NCBI GenBank assembly: GCA_023525715.1
Contig: CM042012.1
Location: 57,841,705-57,905,704 of the forward strand
Origin: Cichorium intybus
Taxonomy: Eukaryota; Streptophyta; Magnoliopsida; Asterales; Asteraceae
DNA length: 64,000 bases
Direction of reading: 5' to 3'
The notes beneath the pieces were generated by a model. That model was given only the letters and a program-made list of their open reading frames with translations, had not been told where the DNA came from and ran no database searches. Positions 23,031 to 33,979 of this stretch are shown here, one piece after another; positions within the stretch are counted from its first letter, which is position 1; the number at the start of each line of letters is the position of its first letter. The translations under genes were made by a program, and so were the position numbers.

Positions 23031-23989
23031 ATGGATGATGAATGTAGTCCTTTTAACTTTGACTGTTACTACCAAGAAGAGGTAAAGACCGCTGCTCGAA
23101 ATGTTTCTTCTTTCTGATGAAAATTCTTAAACAAAATTAATGGTTGTATCTATTTTTCTTGGTTTTGATTGCTATTGGTTGTTTTGTTGACTAGGCACAA
23201 GGAATCCAAGAGTTAAAACACACTTTGTTGTACACATTGGAGTTGGAAACAACAATAGCCTGTGCCCATGAAGAGATTGCAAGAAAAGGAGATGAAGTTT
23301 TGCATTTCAAATGTCTTTTGACAAAGACCATCAAAGAGAGAGATGAAGCACAATTGAAGTGTCAAGGCTTAGTGTTGGAAAACCTCATACTCCAACAAAA
23401 GATTCAAGAATTTGAAGCTAATGCTACTACTTCTTTGGTTAGAACTACTCCCACTAGTTACCAAGAAGACGACCATATTTTAGGGGTGGATTCATCTTCG
23501 GGTTCTGATGAGAACTTTGCTGGAGCTCAAGGTTTGGAGAGGGGTTCACTGCCGCCGTCACTGTCACCTCAACAACCACAACCAGAAGTCATGGATAATG
23601 TAGTATTGAAAAAAGGGTTACCCGAGAACGGCAAGTTCTTACAGGCAGTAGTAGAAGCGGGCCCATTACTCCAAACACTCCTTCTAGCAGGCCCGCTTCC
23701 ACAGTGGCAACACCCACCACCACAATTAAGCTCGATTGAAATCCCACCAGTGACCATCCCGTCAACTTCCACCACCACACCTCGGATGCTCCTCCACCAA
23801 GATTCTTGTGTTAGCGCAATCATTGGTGGCGGCAAAAACAACAACAATGGTGGTGGAGGTATGATAACTAGGAAAAGGGTTTTTGAGCAAAGTTGTGAAG
23901 CACATGACTATGATTATAATTCTACTCCCACCACCAACACCAAGAACCAAAAGGTTGTTCACCAATCACCACCATTGACCAACGTTTAG
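23031..23989 (+). CDS. DUF1635 family protein (two exons, 281 aa)
   Basis: Exon 1 is 23031-23081 (MDDECSPFNFDCYYQEE). The intron 23082-23194 has GT..AG borders and phase 0. Exon 2 is 23195-23989. The N-terminal ~85 residues form a predicted coiled coil with the DUF1635 pattern: LEL.TTIA.AHEEI near 35 and TIKERDEAQLKCQ near 65. A Ser/Asp-rich linker, a Pro/Gln-rich middle and a Gly/Asn-rich tail with a basic RKRVFE motif follow. Plant DUF1635 proteins share this short first exon and coiled-coil head, and their biochemical role is not established. The upstream 60 bp are CA/CT-rich as in a 5' UTR. The ATG at 23031 was chosen because its short exon splices in frame. Confidence 0.8.
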
Positions 23990-26455
23990 TGACAAGTAAT
24001 TTGATTCCTCCAACCATAATTTAGCTACCAATATGTCCATTTTCCATCCTTTTCTTTAGGTTTGGAAAAGTTTACTAGGATGAAAGGGATGGCCGTCATG
24101 GTCCCTTTCCTCTTTTCCCTTTAGATTAATTGGTGTACATTAATTACTTTTTCCTTAGAACTTAAGTATCCTAACTATAATTAGCAAAAAAAGAGAGGGC
24201 ACAATCAAACCCTTCGAGCCTCTATGTTTGATTGAGGGCTTTCCTTTTCCACTATTCCATCATTATTTTCGGTTAGACTGAAATTGATATTTTTGGTAAT
24301 GTAATATGAAGTCAGAATTTAAGTCATCTCAAACGACATGAGACGTCTTATTTATATTTTACCCGCTTGTTTTGTTTTTCACTTTTGGTATTGTTTATTC
24401 TCCTTTCACATAACCAATGTGATTTTTGGCGAGGTTTTTTTTATCCTCCAGAAGGACGAGGAACTATTTTTATGAATGAAATATACGTTTGATTTACGTT
24501 AATTTTGTGATTGTGATTGTGATTTCTTTCAATAATATGTTGAATCTTATATTTATATGTTGCTAATCATTTTTGTGTATCATCAGAAAAAGAAAGGTGT
24601 ATCATCAGAAAAAGAAAAAAATTATTTAAGTAGCAAATCCCAAAAGTTTCGTGGTTTTGTGTATCATCAGAAAAAGAAAAAAATTATTTATGTGAGCTTA
24701 ATCATTTTTGTCGTGGAAAATTCTACTTTCACTTTTCATATTATAATATGAAAGGTGTGGATTGGGTAGTAGAGTTTTTGGTGGATGTGGGGCTCTACAC
24801 CTGAGATAATTACATGTAGCAGTTGCATATCATTGCTCCTGCTTTTACGAATATTTGAATAATTTTCAAATAATAAATGTTATCTTTATCCTTGCATATG
24901 TAGTTTTAACAAAAGATAATTATTATATAGTTACCCATAACCGGAAAAACAATAGAATGCGTTATAAACAAACGTATCTAAAAAATAATCGTTCTACACT
25001 ATCTAGTATAATTCACTCTTTAACATTTTTAAATTAAAAACAAAGTTTCTAGCTATATGAACAACAATTATAACATGCTTAGTGAAATTGGTAATATCTC
25101 ATAAAATTTCTCAAACTTTTATTTAAAGGTATTTTAAGTATCTGGATATAAGTTAAATTGCTTTGTAGAAGATAACTTTTTTGTAGAATCTTGGCGTTTA
25201 TTTAGAGTATCCATGATGTTTGGTGTGTGTCTGCCATTAAAATAGCATATTTAACCGACTCACTCATTAGCTTTAACTAATAACTATTACTTGCAATTCC
25301 TTATGATGTAATCTCACTTTTCACTCAACTAATTTTACGAATATAGGGAAGGGCATAAGGGTAAATAACTTGGAAAACCATATCAACGCATGCTTTGAAC
25401 AGCCATTCAATTATTTAGATTATTGAAACTTTCTTATGATGAATTAGAAGTTATTTGTTTGAATTTCTTTATTTAATCGAGTAAATAGAATCTATACCAT
25501 TTATAATGTGTCGGTCACGAGAGTTCAACTATGTAAGTGTAGAACATGATTTTTTTCAACGTTACAAACAAGAGTTTGTCAAAATGAACAAAAAGTATTT
25601 TATTTCAACTTTTTAATGATTTATGATATTTGGATGTTTGCAAATTTATTTGTTTGATTCACGGGAAGTCAATGGAAACACAAATTAATATCATTTTCAA
25701 TATATTTGGATTTGGTGTTGCGTTCGTTCTTTGACTTTAGAGTAGTCAACTTCACACATACATAAGTTGATACCATGACTTGGTCTTTATCCTCTCCCTA
25801 TGTTATAAACTATAAAACCATGTGTACGTCTAATTAATTTAATAGTGTTATTTATAATTAAATGGTATTTCAATTTTAAACAATCGCCATTTATTATATA
25901 ATAAGATATTTGTAACACTTATTTGGACTATGATTTTGTCTTTGGAAACTATCTTTAAGATACTTAATTATTAGCCGAATGACAACTACAGAATAATATA
26001 ACGTAGATCTTTAATCATAATAATCACTCTACTTCAGAGGTACTATACACATATAAATATATATTTAGCTGTGTTATTACTTCTGTGTATTGCAACTTAA
26101 TTATCATATCATTTCATATTTTAAATATAAATATATGAATGTTTGGCAATTAAAACATGTTAACTTTGTCGTTTAGTCTTAGGGCTTGAATTAGGCAAGT
26201 GTTTGGCAATTAAAACATGTTAACTTTGTTGTTTATTGCCAAGAAGAAACCAAACATGGGCAAGTGTTTGGATGTAGAGCTGGAGATATTTATAAGTTGC
26301 TATGTAATCTTTTGGTCTTTGTGGATTGGAAACTACAAGGTTTTGCAACATTGTTTTGATTTGATAGGAATGGGGTTGCTAATAATAGCCAACTAAATAT
26401 AGGGATGTATCACATACATAAAAATGATGGGGGTGTTAAGCATAAGTGAGGACAA
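23990..26455. other. Intergenic: DUF1635 3' region and AT-rich spacer with small repeats
   Basis: No gene. It contains three copies of GTGTATCATCAGAAAAAGAAA (about 24573-24683), an 18-bp perfect palindrome TTCATATTATAATATGAA (24735-24752) and a ~35-bp direct repeat GTTTGGCAATTAAAACATG.. at about 26143 and 26201. Confidence 0.7.
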
Positions 26456-26802
26456 TGATATGGATTCGGATCAGGTGGCAATCGACCCGGGTGATCCGAC
26501 AAGCTCGGCCTAATCTTATTTGCAACTGGTTTCGTTTTATCTAGGATTTAAATAAGGAATTATCTTCCATTAGAATTTGTGTTTAATTCAAAAGTTTCAT
26601 GCCTTACTTTCTAGATAGGAGCTTATCGTTCAAAAAGTTTCATGCCTATCTTTTAGATGGGAGCATTATATAAAGAAATCTCGTGTATGAGATTAGTTAG
26701 TTTTTTTATTAATAAAAGGGAACTTACGGTTCTTTGCTTAAACCTTGATTCTCACGTTGCCGGAATTTGGTAACGGGTTTATTTTCCAGCGCTTCCGTAT
26801 CA
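26456..26802 (+). repeat. 5' LTR of the Reina-like element
   Basis: 347 bp from TGATATGGATT to CCGTATCA. TATATAAAG lies near 26669 and AATAAAAGGG near 26710. Confidence 0.92.
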
Positions 26803-26804
26803 AG

Positions 26805-26820
26805 TGGTATCAGAGCACCA
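26805..26820 (+). promoter_or_regulatory. Primer binding site touching the gag start codon
   Basis: TGGTATCAGAGCACCA lies two bases after the LTR. Its last A is the first base of the gag ATG, so there is essentially no leader between LTR and gag. Confidence 0.88.
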
Positions 26821-28850
26821 TGGCAGAATTTCCGGGCAACCATCGTAGTAACCCCCGTCGATACGCCGCAGGAGGCAACGGCGATTATTACCATGACCAC
26901 CGGGATGCAGAAATCGCCCGATTACAGCAAAGGATTAACGAACTCGAGCTACGTTACGAACCAAACGACGAAGAGCAAACAGAGTCCGATTACGATGCGC
27001 GTGACAACGACCGGTGGAACCCGTTCGGCGACGGGGGCACCTACCACCGTTCGATCCCGCCAACAAACCCACTCCGTTCTCTGGGCGTTCGTGTCGAAAT
27101 TCCTGAGTTCGAAGGACGGGTTCAGCCGGATGATTTTATTGAATGGATTCATACAGTCGAACGGGTATTCGACCTACGTGACATTCCTGATAATTTGAAG
27201 GTCAAACTCGTGGCAACAAAGCTACGCAAACATGCGTCTTTATGGTGGGAGCACGTTCAAAAGAAGCGACTTCAAGATGGTAAACAGAAGGTGGAAACAT
27301 GGGCTAAGATGAAAAAACTCCTCAAAGCCAAATTCCTTCCGGTCAACCATCGTCAAGATTCTTACATGGATTACCACAACTTCAAGCAACATACCTTACC
27401 CGTCGAAGACTTCATCATGGAATTTGAAAAGCTTCGAATGTGTTGCGGGATGGATGAGGATGAAGAACAAGTTATTGCACGTTTTCTAGGAGCCCTCAGG
27501 TCTGATATATCTGATATTGTTCAATTACAACCATATTGGACGTTTGATGATGTTTGCAGGTTAGCACATCGAGTGGAAAAACAACAAAAGGGCAAAGCAA
27601 AAATCACCCCGTCAAGACCACCTGCACCAACCAGAACCCCAACAGCCGCCCCCTTCCAAAACCGTCCGGGCCCAATCAAAGCCGACGGATCTGGATCCTC
27701 GGTTCCAACGACAGTCCTATCTGTACTGCGGTGTTACAAATGCCAGGGTATCGGCCACGTACGACGGGATTGCCCAAATAGGCAAGTCGTTGCCTTTGTC
27801 GATGACCCACTGCCCGTTTATGACACCGACGACGAGGCTGCCGAACCTGAAGACCCAGCAGAAACATTATATCCCGATCGGGGAGAAGCCCTCGTCACCC
27901 AAAGAACTCTTAATACAGCAGTAGCCAAATCTGATGACGACACAGCTTGGTTACGTAACAACATATTCCGAACTCAATGTACCTCCAAAGGAAAAGTTTG
28001 CACTATGATCATCGACGGGGGAAGCTGTGAAAACATGGTAGCAACATCAATGGTGGAAAAACTGGGCCTAGAAACACGAAACCACCCCGATCCATATCAA
28101 CTCACGTGGCTAAAAAAAGGGAACCTTGTAAAAGTAACCCACCGATGCCTGGTGCAATTCTCGATCGGTAACAAATATATGGACGAGGTTTGGTGCGAAG
28201 TTATTCCAATGGATGCTTGCCACATTCTGCTAGGGAGACCGTGGCAATACGATAGGAGAGCTAAGCATGACGGATTCCGGAATACGTACACCTTTAAAAA
28301 GGATGGTGTTAATATTACACTCGCACCTTTGGATCCACGAGACTCGCAGACCGAGGCATTAATTGTGTCTCGCTCCGATTTTCTAGATTACTCCCGTACC
28401 ACCGGCTCGACACTTTTTCTTGGCCTCCTCGTTGTCGAAGAAAACTCAATCATATCCAATACCCCGGCCGAAGTACACCCTTTGCTGATCGAATTCGATG
28501 ATGTCTTCCCCGATGAGATACCCGCGGGTTTGCCTTTAATCCGGGAAATACAACATTGTATTGACTTCCTCCCCGGGGCTAGCATTCCGAACAAACCGAC
28601 ATATCGTATGAACCCGAAAGAGTTTGAAGAACTACAAAGACAAGTAACTGAACTCCTTGACAAAGGCCTCATTCGAGAAAGCATGAGCCCATGCGCCGTA
28701 CCATCCCTCCTCGTACCAAAACAGAATGGTTCCTACCGCATGTGCATTGACAGTCGCACTGTCAACAAAATCACAATTAAATACCGTTTCCCGATACCTC
28801 GTTTCGAAGACTTATTGGATCAATTATACGGCGCCACTTTCAAAAATTGA
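26820..28850 (+). pseudogene. Reina-like gag, protease and start of reverse transcriptase
   Basis: MAEFPGNHRS.. leads into a gag domain (FIEWIHTVERVFD, ASLWWEHVQ, F.MEFEKLRM), a CCHC knuckle CYKCQGIGHVRRDC (about 27732), an aspartic protease with MIIDGGSCENM (about 28004) and HILLGRPWQ, then RT blocks PTYRMNPKE and YRMCIDSRTVNKITIKYRFP. The frame ends at a TGA (28848-28850) where ..FSKIDL should follow. RT continues in the next frame, so one frameshift separates the halves. Confidence 0.87.
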
Positions 28851-30213
28851 TCTCCTGAGTGGATATCACCAGATCCGGATGAGGCCCGGCGATGAATGGA
28901 AGACGGCGTTTAAAACACGGGATGGCCTGTATGAATGGATGGTAATGCCGTTTGGCCTCTCCAATGCACCGAGCACGTTTATGAGGCTCATGAATCACGT
29001 TTTTAAGCCATTTATCGGAAAGTGTGTTGTCGTTTATTTCGACGACATCCTGATCTTTAGCCGTGACACACAACAACACCTCCACCATCTTAAGACCATC
29101 TTCCAGGTTTTGAGGGACCAGAAGCTATTCGCAAACCGTACAAAGTGCCATTTTCTTACCAAGGAGGTTGTTTTTCTCGGGTATCTAGTATCAGGTCAAG
29201 GAATTCGAATGGATAATGCAAAGGTCTCGGCAATTACCTCCTGGCCCACACCGACATCCCTCCATGATGTGCGTAGTTTCCATGGTTTAGCTTCGTTTTA
29301 CAGACGTTTCATCCGAAATTTCAGCACCATCGTGGGTCCCATAACTGATTGCTTAAAACGAGCTAAATTTCAATGGAATACGGCAGCTCAAACCGCTTTC
29401 GAGACACTCAAAAAAGAGGTAACACAAGCCCCCGTCTTGGCACTACCCAACTTCGATATGGTTTTCCAAGTCGAGTGCGACGCATCGGGCGTTGGTATTG
29501 GCGGCGTCCTCACACAACAAAACCGCCCCATCGCCTTCTTCAGTGAAAAACTTAATGATTATCGGCGGAAGTATAGCACGTACGATAAAGAGTTTTATGC
29601 AATAGTCAGAAGTCTTGAACATTGGCGCCATTACCTTCTTCCAAATGAGTTCATCCTTTATTCTGACCATCAAGCCTTGCGGTTTATTCATGGACAGGCA
29701 AAACTTAACCCGAGGCATGCTAAATGGGTGGAATTGTTGCAGGAATACTCTTTCGTAATCAAACACAAAGCCGGTCATGCCAACTCCGTGGCCGATGCGC
29801 TCAGTCGACGACCCTCACTCGTGACCACCATTCAGGCCGATGTCACCGGGTTCGACTCCATCCGCCATTTTTATCGCGACGATCCCGATTTCCAAGAGCC
29901 CTGGGAACTGTGTCAGGAGGGTCCGTTTAATGATTTCCAGCAGAAAGACGAGTATTTGTTTAAAGGCACCAAATTATGCGTACCGCATTCATCGTATCGT
30001 GATGCTATTATACTCGAATGCCACCAGGGTGCTTTAGCCGGGCATTTCGGACGCAACAAAACCATCACTCTAGTGCGCGAGCGATTTTATTGGCCTAAGC
30101 TCGATAAGGATGTCATGCGGATTCTAAAGCGCTGTCGTACGTGCCACATGGCAAAAACACATAGTACCAATCAAGGATTATACACGCCGTTGCCCGTTCC
30201 GTCAATACCGTAG
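28851..30213 (+). pseudogene. Reina-like reverse transcriptase, RNase H and integrase zinc module
   Basis: It continues RT with LLSGYHQIRMRPGDEWKTAF, PFGLSNAPSTFM and the catalytic YFDDILIF (about 29035), then RNase H (VECDASGVGIGGVL, YSDHQALRFI, SVADALSRR) and the integrase H..H..C..C module ending CRTCHMAKTH (about 30132). It stops at a TAG (30211-30213) where Trp is usual. Confidence 0.87.
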
Positions 30214-31167
30214 GAAGATGTGAGCTTGGATTTTGTGTTGGGATTACCATGAACACAGAAACAAAAGGACTCAATAATGGTTGTGGTGGACCGCTTCTCC
30301 AAGATGTCTCATTTTATTCCCTGTTCAAAATCCTTCGATGCGTCTCAAGTGGCTAGGCTTTACTTCGCGAAGATCGTTCGCCTACATGGCATACCCAAAA
30401 CTCTTACTTCTGATCGGGATGTAAAGTTTGTCAGTCATTTTTGGGGCACCTTGTGGAAACGTTTGGGTTCACGGTTACAATTCAGTAGTTCCTACCATCC
30501 CCAAACGGACGGACAGACAGAGGTCACAAATCGAAGCCTTGGCAATTTACTTCGTAGCTTGGTCGGAAAGAATATAAAGCAGTGGGACGCGGCTTTGCCA
30601 CAAGCCGAGTTTGCATATAATCGGTCGACTCATGGGTCGACGGGTTTTTCACCGTTCTTTGTTGTTTATGGTCGTAACCCGTTCACTCCGGTTGACTTAG
30701 CTCCCTCCAATGATTCAGGCTATTACTGTGCTGAAGGAGCTGAGAGGGCTGAACAAATTAAAGATATTCATAGGCAAGTACGTGATCAGATTGTTAAACA
30801 TAATTTACAGTACTAGACGCGGGTTAACAAACATCACAAGAAGATGGTATTTCAGGAAGGTGATTTGGTTTGGATACACTTACGTAAAGAGCGTTTTCCG
30901 TCCGGTCGTTATGGAAAACTACACCCGCGAGCTGATGGACCATTTCGTGTTCTCAAGCGGATTAACGACAATGCTTACAAGATTGACCTTCCAGGCCATT
31001 ATCGTGTGTCCGCTACATTCAATGTAGCTGATTTAGCTCCCTATGATGGCGAGAATGGTGTGGATTCGGACGGTGACTCGAGGACGAGTCCCTTTCAAGA
31101 GGGGGAGAATGATATGGATTCGGATCAGGTGGCGATCGACCCGGGTGATCCGACAAGCTCGGCCTAA
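30214..31167 (+). pseudogene. Reina-like integrase core and C-terminal region
   Basis: Homology continues as LDFVLGLP, then an in-frame TGA (30250-30252), then VVVDRFSKMSHFIP, TSDRDVKFVSHFW, YHPQTDGQTEV and YNRSTHGSTG. An in-frame TAG follows at 30814-30816, then MVFQEGDLVWIHLRKERFP and NDNAYKIDLP. The frame terminates at 31165-31167 inside the 3' LTR. No chromodomain was identified. Confidence 0.85.
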
Positions 31168-31456
31168 TCTTATTTGCAACTGGTTTCGTTTTATCTAGGA
31201 TTTAAATAAGGAATTATCTTCCATTAGAATTTGTGTTTAATTCAAAAGTTTCATGCCTATCTTTCTAGATAGGAGCTTATCGTTCAAAAAGTTGCATGCC
31301 TATCTTTTAGATGGGAGCATTATATAAAGAAATCTCGTGTATGGGATTAGTTAGTTTTTTTATTAATAAAAGGGAACTTACGGTTCTTTGCTTAAACCTT
31401 GATTCTCACGTTGCCGGAATTTGGTAACGGGTTTATTTTCCAGCGCTTCCGTATCA
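31110..31456 (+). repeat. 3' LTR of the Reina-like element
   Basis: 347 bp, preceded by the purine tract AGAGGGGGAGAA (31098-31109). It is near-identical to the 5' LTR. Confidence 0.92.
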
Positions 31457-31735
31457 ATTTTCCTATGCCAATGTCATCACGGGGAATAGAGATGAACATG
31501 AAGTTAATAAGGGTACAGAAAGATTATCCCGATAACGTTCTTATTGAACTTGAAGTTGGGGATCAATTAGTTGAAGAAAAAAAGCACTCTTGTACCATTT
31601 GTTAGGAATGTTAAGGACATCTTGACTATTCCTAATCTTCTGTCAATGTGCAAGAACGAAGGCTTTTTTGTGTGGAGTTCAAGTATCTTGGTGGCCTTTG
31701 GGCTAGGTTTGTTAGATTTTAGGGTAGAAATAGAA
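31457..31735 (+). pseudogene. LINE ORF1-type fragment, frameshifted
   Basis: Short frames read NVLIELEVGDQLVEE, NVKDILTIPNLLSMCKNEGF and, after a shift, FKYLGGLWARF. The order and the YLGGLW motif match the nucleotide-binding alpha-beta plait region common in plant LINE ORF1 proteins. Stops and shifts interrupt it throughout. Assignment rests on remembered motifs only. Confidence 0.5.
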
Positions 31736-32525
31736 TATGTGATCACTGGATTCTTCAAGGATCGTGTTGGTTCGCTTTCCGAATCGATATTTCTCTGATA
31801 TGCATGGGTTACGAGAAATCCGATCTTGGATAATCCTTAAAGGAACAATCAAGATTCTAGGCACAGGAAATTGATCAAAACGAGAGAGAATTAGTTGTTT
31901 GTCAATTTCATCTGTCTAAAAAAAATCGAGTTGTTTTCTCTGATAACTCCTGATTTGAATAAGGCAGTTATAAAACAGAAAACCATACATAATTACACCC
32001 GCCAAGGGGTGCTACCCTTTGGAACCCGCAAAGGGGCGCGACCCCCTTGACCCCCGCTCTTTTGGTCGCACCAGGATCAATCTAGATTAATACAAGTGTG
32101 CGTTCCGCACCACTGACCTTGTATTAAAACTAAAATATCATCACATTTGAAACATGTATAAATCTCATTACATAAAATGAAACCGGTGACACTAAAATCA
32201 TCAACAATCCTCCCCCATTTTAATGTAACCATGGACTTACACAAAAAAGAATTTAAACACACCAAAACTTGCACATAAATGAAAATATCGATTCGATTGA
32301 ATTTCATATTAGTATTTTACATATTTCAAATATTTTGAATTTTCATATGAATTGCATATTTTATTATATGAATTCGTATGTTTGTATGTATAATTGTTAA
32401 CTCAAATAAATTATCGTCAATATTAGGCTTTATAGGTTGATTAACGCATATGATTTATCGTTTTATTTTGAATTTATAAAATTAGTTTTGTATGTTTTGA
32501 ATTAGTTTGAATTTATTTTAATTAT
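31736..32525. other. Intergenic; possible minus-strand LTR remnant
   Basis: No gene. On the minus strand, AAAATGGGGGAGGA followed by TTGTTGATG (about 32195-32217) resembles a purine tract plus LTR start. A CCCGCAAAGGGGCGCGACCCCC block lies at about 32025-32047. The remainder is AT-rich. Confidence 0.35.
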
Positions 32526-33379
32526 GACTAGACTTCATAAATAGTCATTGTGGTTTCACAGAATATCAACTTTTGTCCCTAACTTTCAAAAACCTCAAGG
32601 ATATGTGGTTTGAAAACTTTTATAGACAGTCCGTCACTTTTTAGCCGTTTACTCATATCACGTGCTTTTCATGTGAGGGTAAATGTGTAATTTCCTTTAG
32701 GACTTTTCCTATACGCAGGTTATTTCACTCCTTTGAATCGAAACTTGTGTCGTCATATGTTTGCACGCCGCTACCTTCAACAACCAAAACGCATCAAGAA
32801 ATGGTAGTATGTCGATGTGGAAGTCCAGCAATCAAGATGACATCGTGGACTGATCTTAACCCGGGTAGGTAGGTTTGGAGTTGTTCAAGGTTTGGTAAGA
32901 AATGTGGGTTCCTAGGATGGGCAGACCCTCCGATGTATCCTAGGGTTGTTATCGTGATCTCAGGTTTGCTTAGAGCAACGAACCGGTTAGAAGATGAAGT
33001 TGTTCTTAATATGTTCTTGGGTTTTTTTTTTAGGTTACTAATGCATTCAGTAATGTTGTAGTGTGTATGAATAATTGTCTGGGGGTAATCTAGTTTTAGC
33101 ATGGAGAGGTTTTTGGTGTGCATGATTAGGTGTGTGGAGGTAATCTTGTTTATGCATGTGATTTTTGGTGTTTATGAATTTGTTTTTGGGGGTAATCTTG
33201 TTTTATGTAAAGTATTAACATGTACGTTTCTATAAATGCAAAGGTTATTGTCATTTAATAATTTGTTAACCAACTACTTATTTGTTTTGCAATTCCTTAT
33301 ATTTGATACCAAACAATTGCTAAAGACAAAAGTAAACAAACATTAAGTGAAACCACAGGACCATATATGAAGTTGTCTC
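32526..33379 (+). mobile_element. Small MULE-type derivative carrying only a GRF zinc-finger gene
   Basis: The left edge (32526-32590: GACTAGACTTCATAAATAG.., TGTGGTTTCAC, CTTTTGTC) and the reverse complement of the right edge (33379 back to about 33305: GAGACAACTTCATATATGG.., TGTGGTTTCAC, CTTTTGTC) form an imperfect inverted repeat. The interior holds one GRF-type zinc-finger pseudogene. The autonomous-type MULE at 44168-49813 also carries a GRF gene beside its transposase, so this is probably an internal-deletion derivative of a related family. No target duplication is clear. Confidence 0.6.
32801..33061 (+). pseudogene. GRF-type zinc-finger protein, one in-frame stop
   Basis: The frame from ATG 32801 reads CRCGSPAIKMTSWTDLNPGR, then a TAG at 32870-32872, then VWSCSRFGKKCGFLGWADPP. 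This matches the GRF zinc-finger pattern CxCG..TSWT..NPGR.F..C....CGF..W.D. The stop replaces the second Arg of NPGRRF. The frame then runs through a Leu/Phe-rich end to the TAG at 33059-33061. GRF fingers are thought to bind single-stranded nucleic acid, and the role of transposon-borne copies is unknown. Confidence 0.75.
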
Positions 33380-33979
33380 TAATTATTTATGTAAATATAA
33401 TTTAAGGATAATAGAGATGATCATTTCTTGTGTTTATAAACATAGGAGATGAAAGATATAGACTCACCACCCTAAAAGAGGAAAAGTTATTTCTAATCAA
33501 TCATAAGTGTTTATTCACTTCCAACATTATCTAATTATTATTTCTGTACCAAGGCTAAATGAGTAAAGAGTCCTATTCATGGTCGTTGTCCTTATGTACA
33601 ATTCACTGTGGTCCAACGTGTGTTTTACAAGAAGCTATACGTGTTTTTTTACAAGGTATAACGATCATCGCGTATATTTTTTGATCTTTGAAATCACGAA
33701 TTATAAAGAAAGCTTGATAAAGATGAAAGCCTACTAGTGTTACCATAAATAATAATAAATGATGGTTGTTTTAAAATATAGTACCAAACCTTCTGAGATA
33801 GCAATATTACAACATCCCCATTCCCCACATGTCTAACAACTTTACTTGCCTAAAACAAACAAGCAAGGGTAAAAATGTCAATAAACCACAAATTAACACA
33901 AACTTCATTAAGCTGTATAGAAAATACGTAAACATAAAAAATTTATAAAATTACATTCTACTAAAATTATTACCAAATA
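33380..33979. other. AT-rich spacer and cyclin-L 3' UTR
   Basis: No coding potential. The part next to 33980 should include the cyclin-L 3' UTR on the minus strand. No other feature was recognised. Confidence 0.55.

Larger units (their letters stand above)
26456..31456 (+). mobile_element. Ty3/gypsy LTR retrotransposon, Reina-like, degenerate (5.0 kb)
   Basis: Two 347-bp LTRs enclose gag, protease, RT, RNase H and integrase. Short LTRs, a 5-kb length, a DGGS protease loop and an ORF that runs into the 3' LTR fit the Reina group, assigned from memory. The LTRs differ at about five positions (1.4%). The coding part has one frameshift and at least three in-frame stops. The 5-bp flanks (GACAA before, ATTTT after) do not match. 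A LINE fragment begins right after the 3' LTR but is not seen before the 5' LTR, so the element may be a product of recombination between two insertions. Confidence 0.88.
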
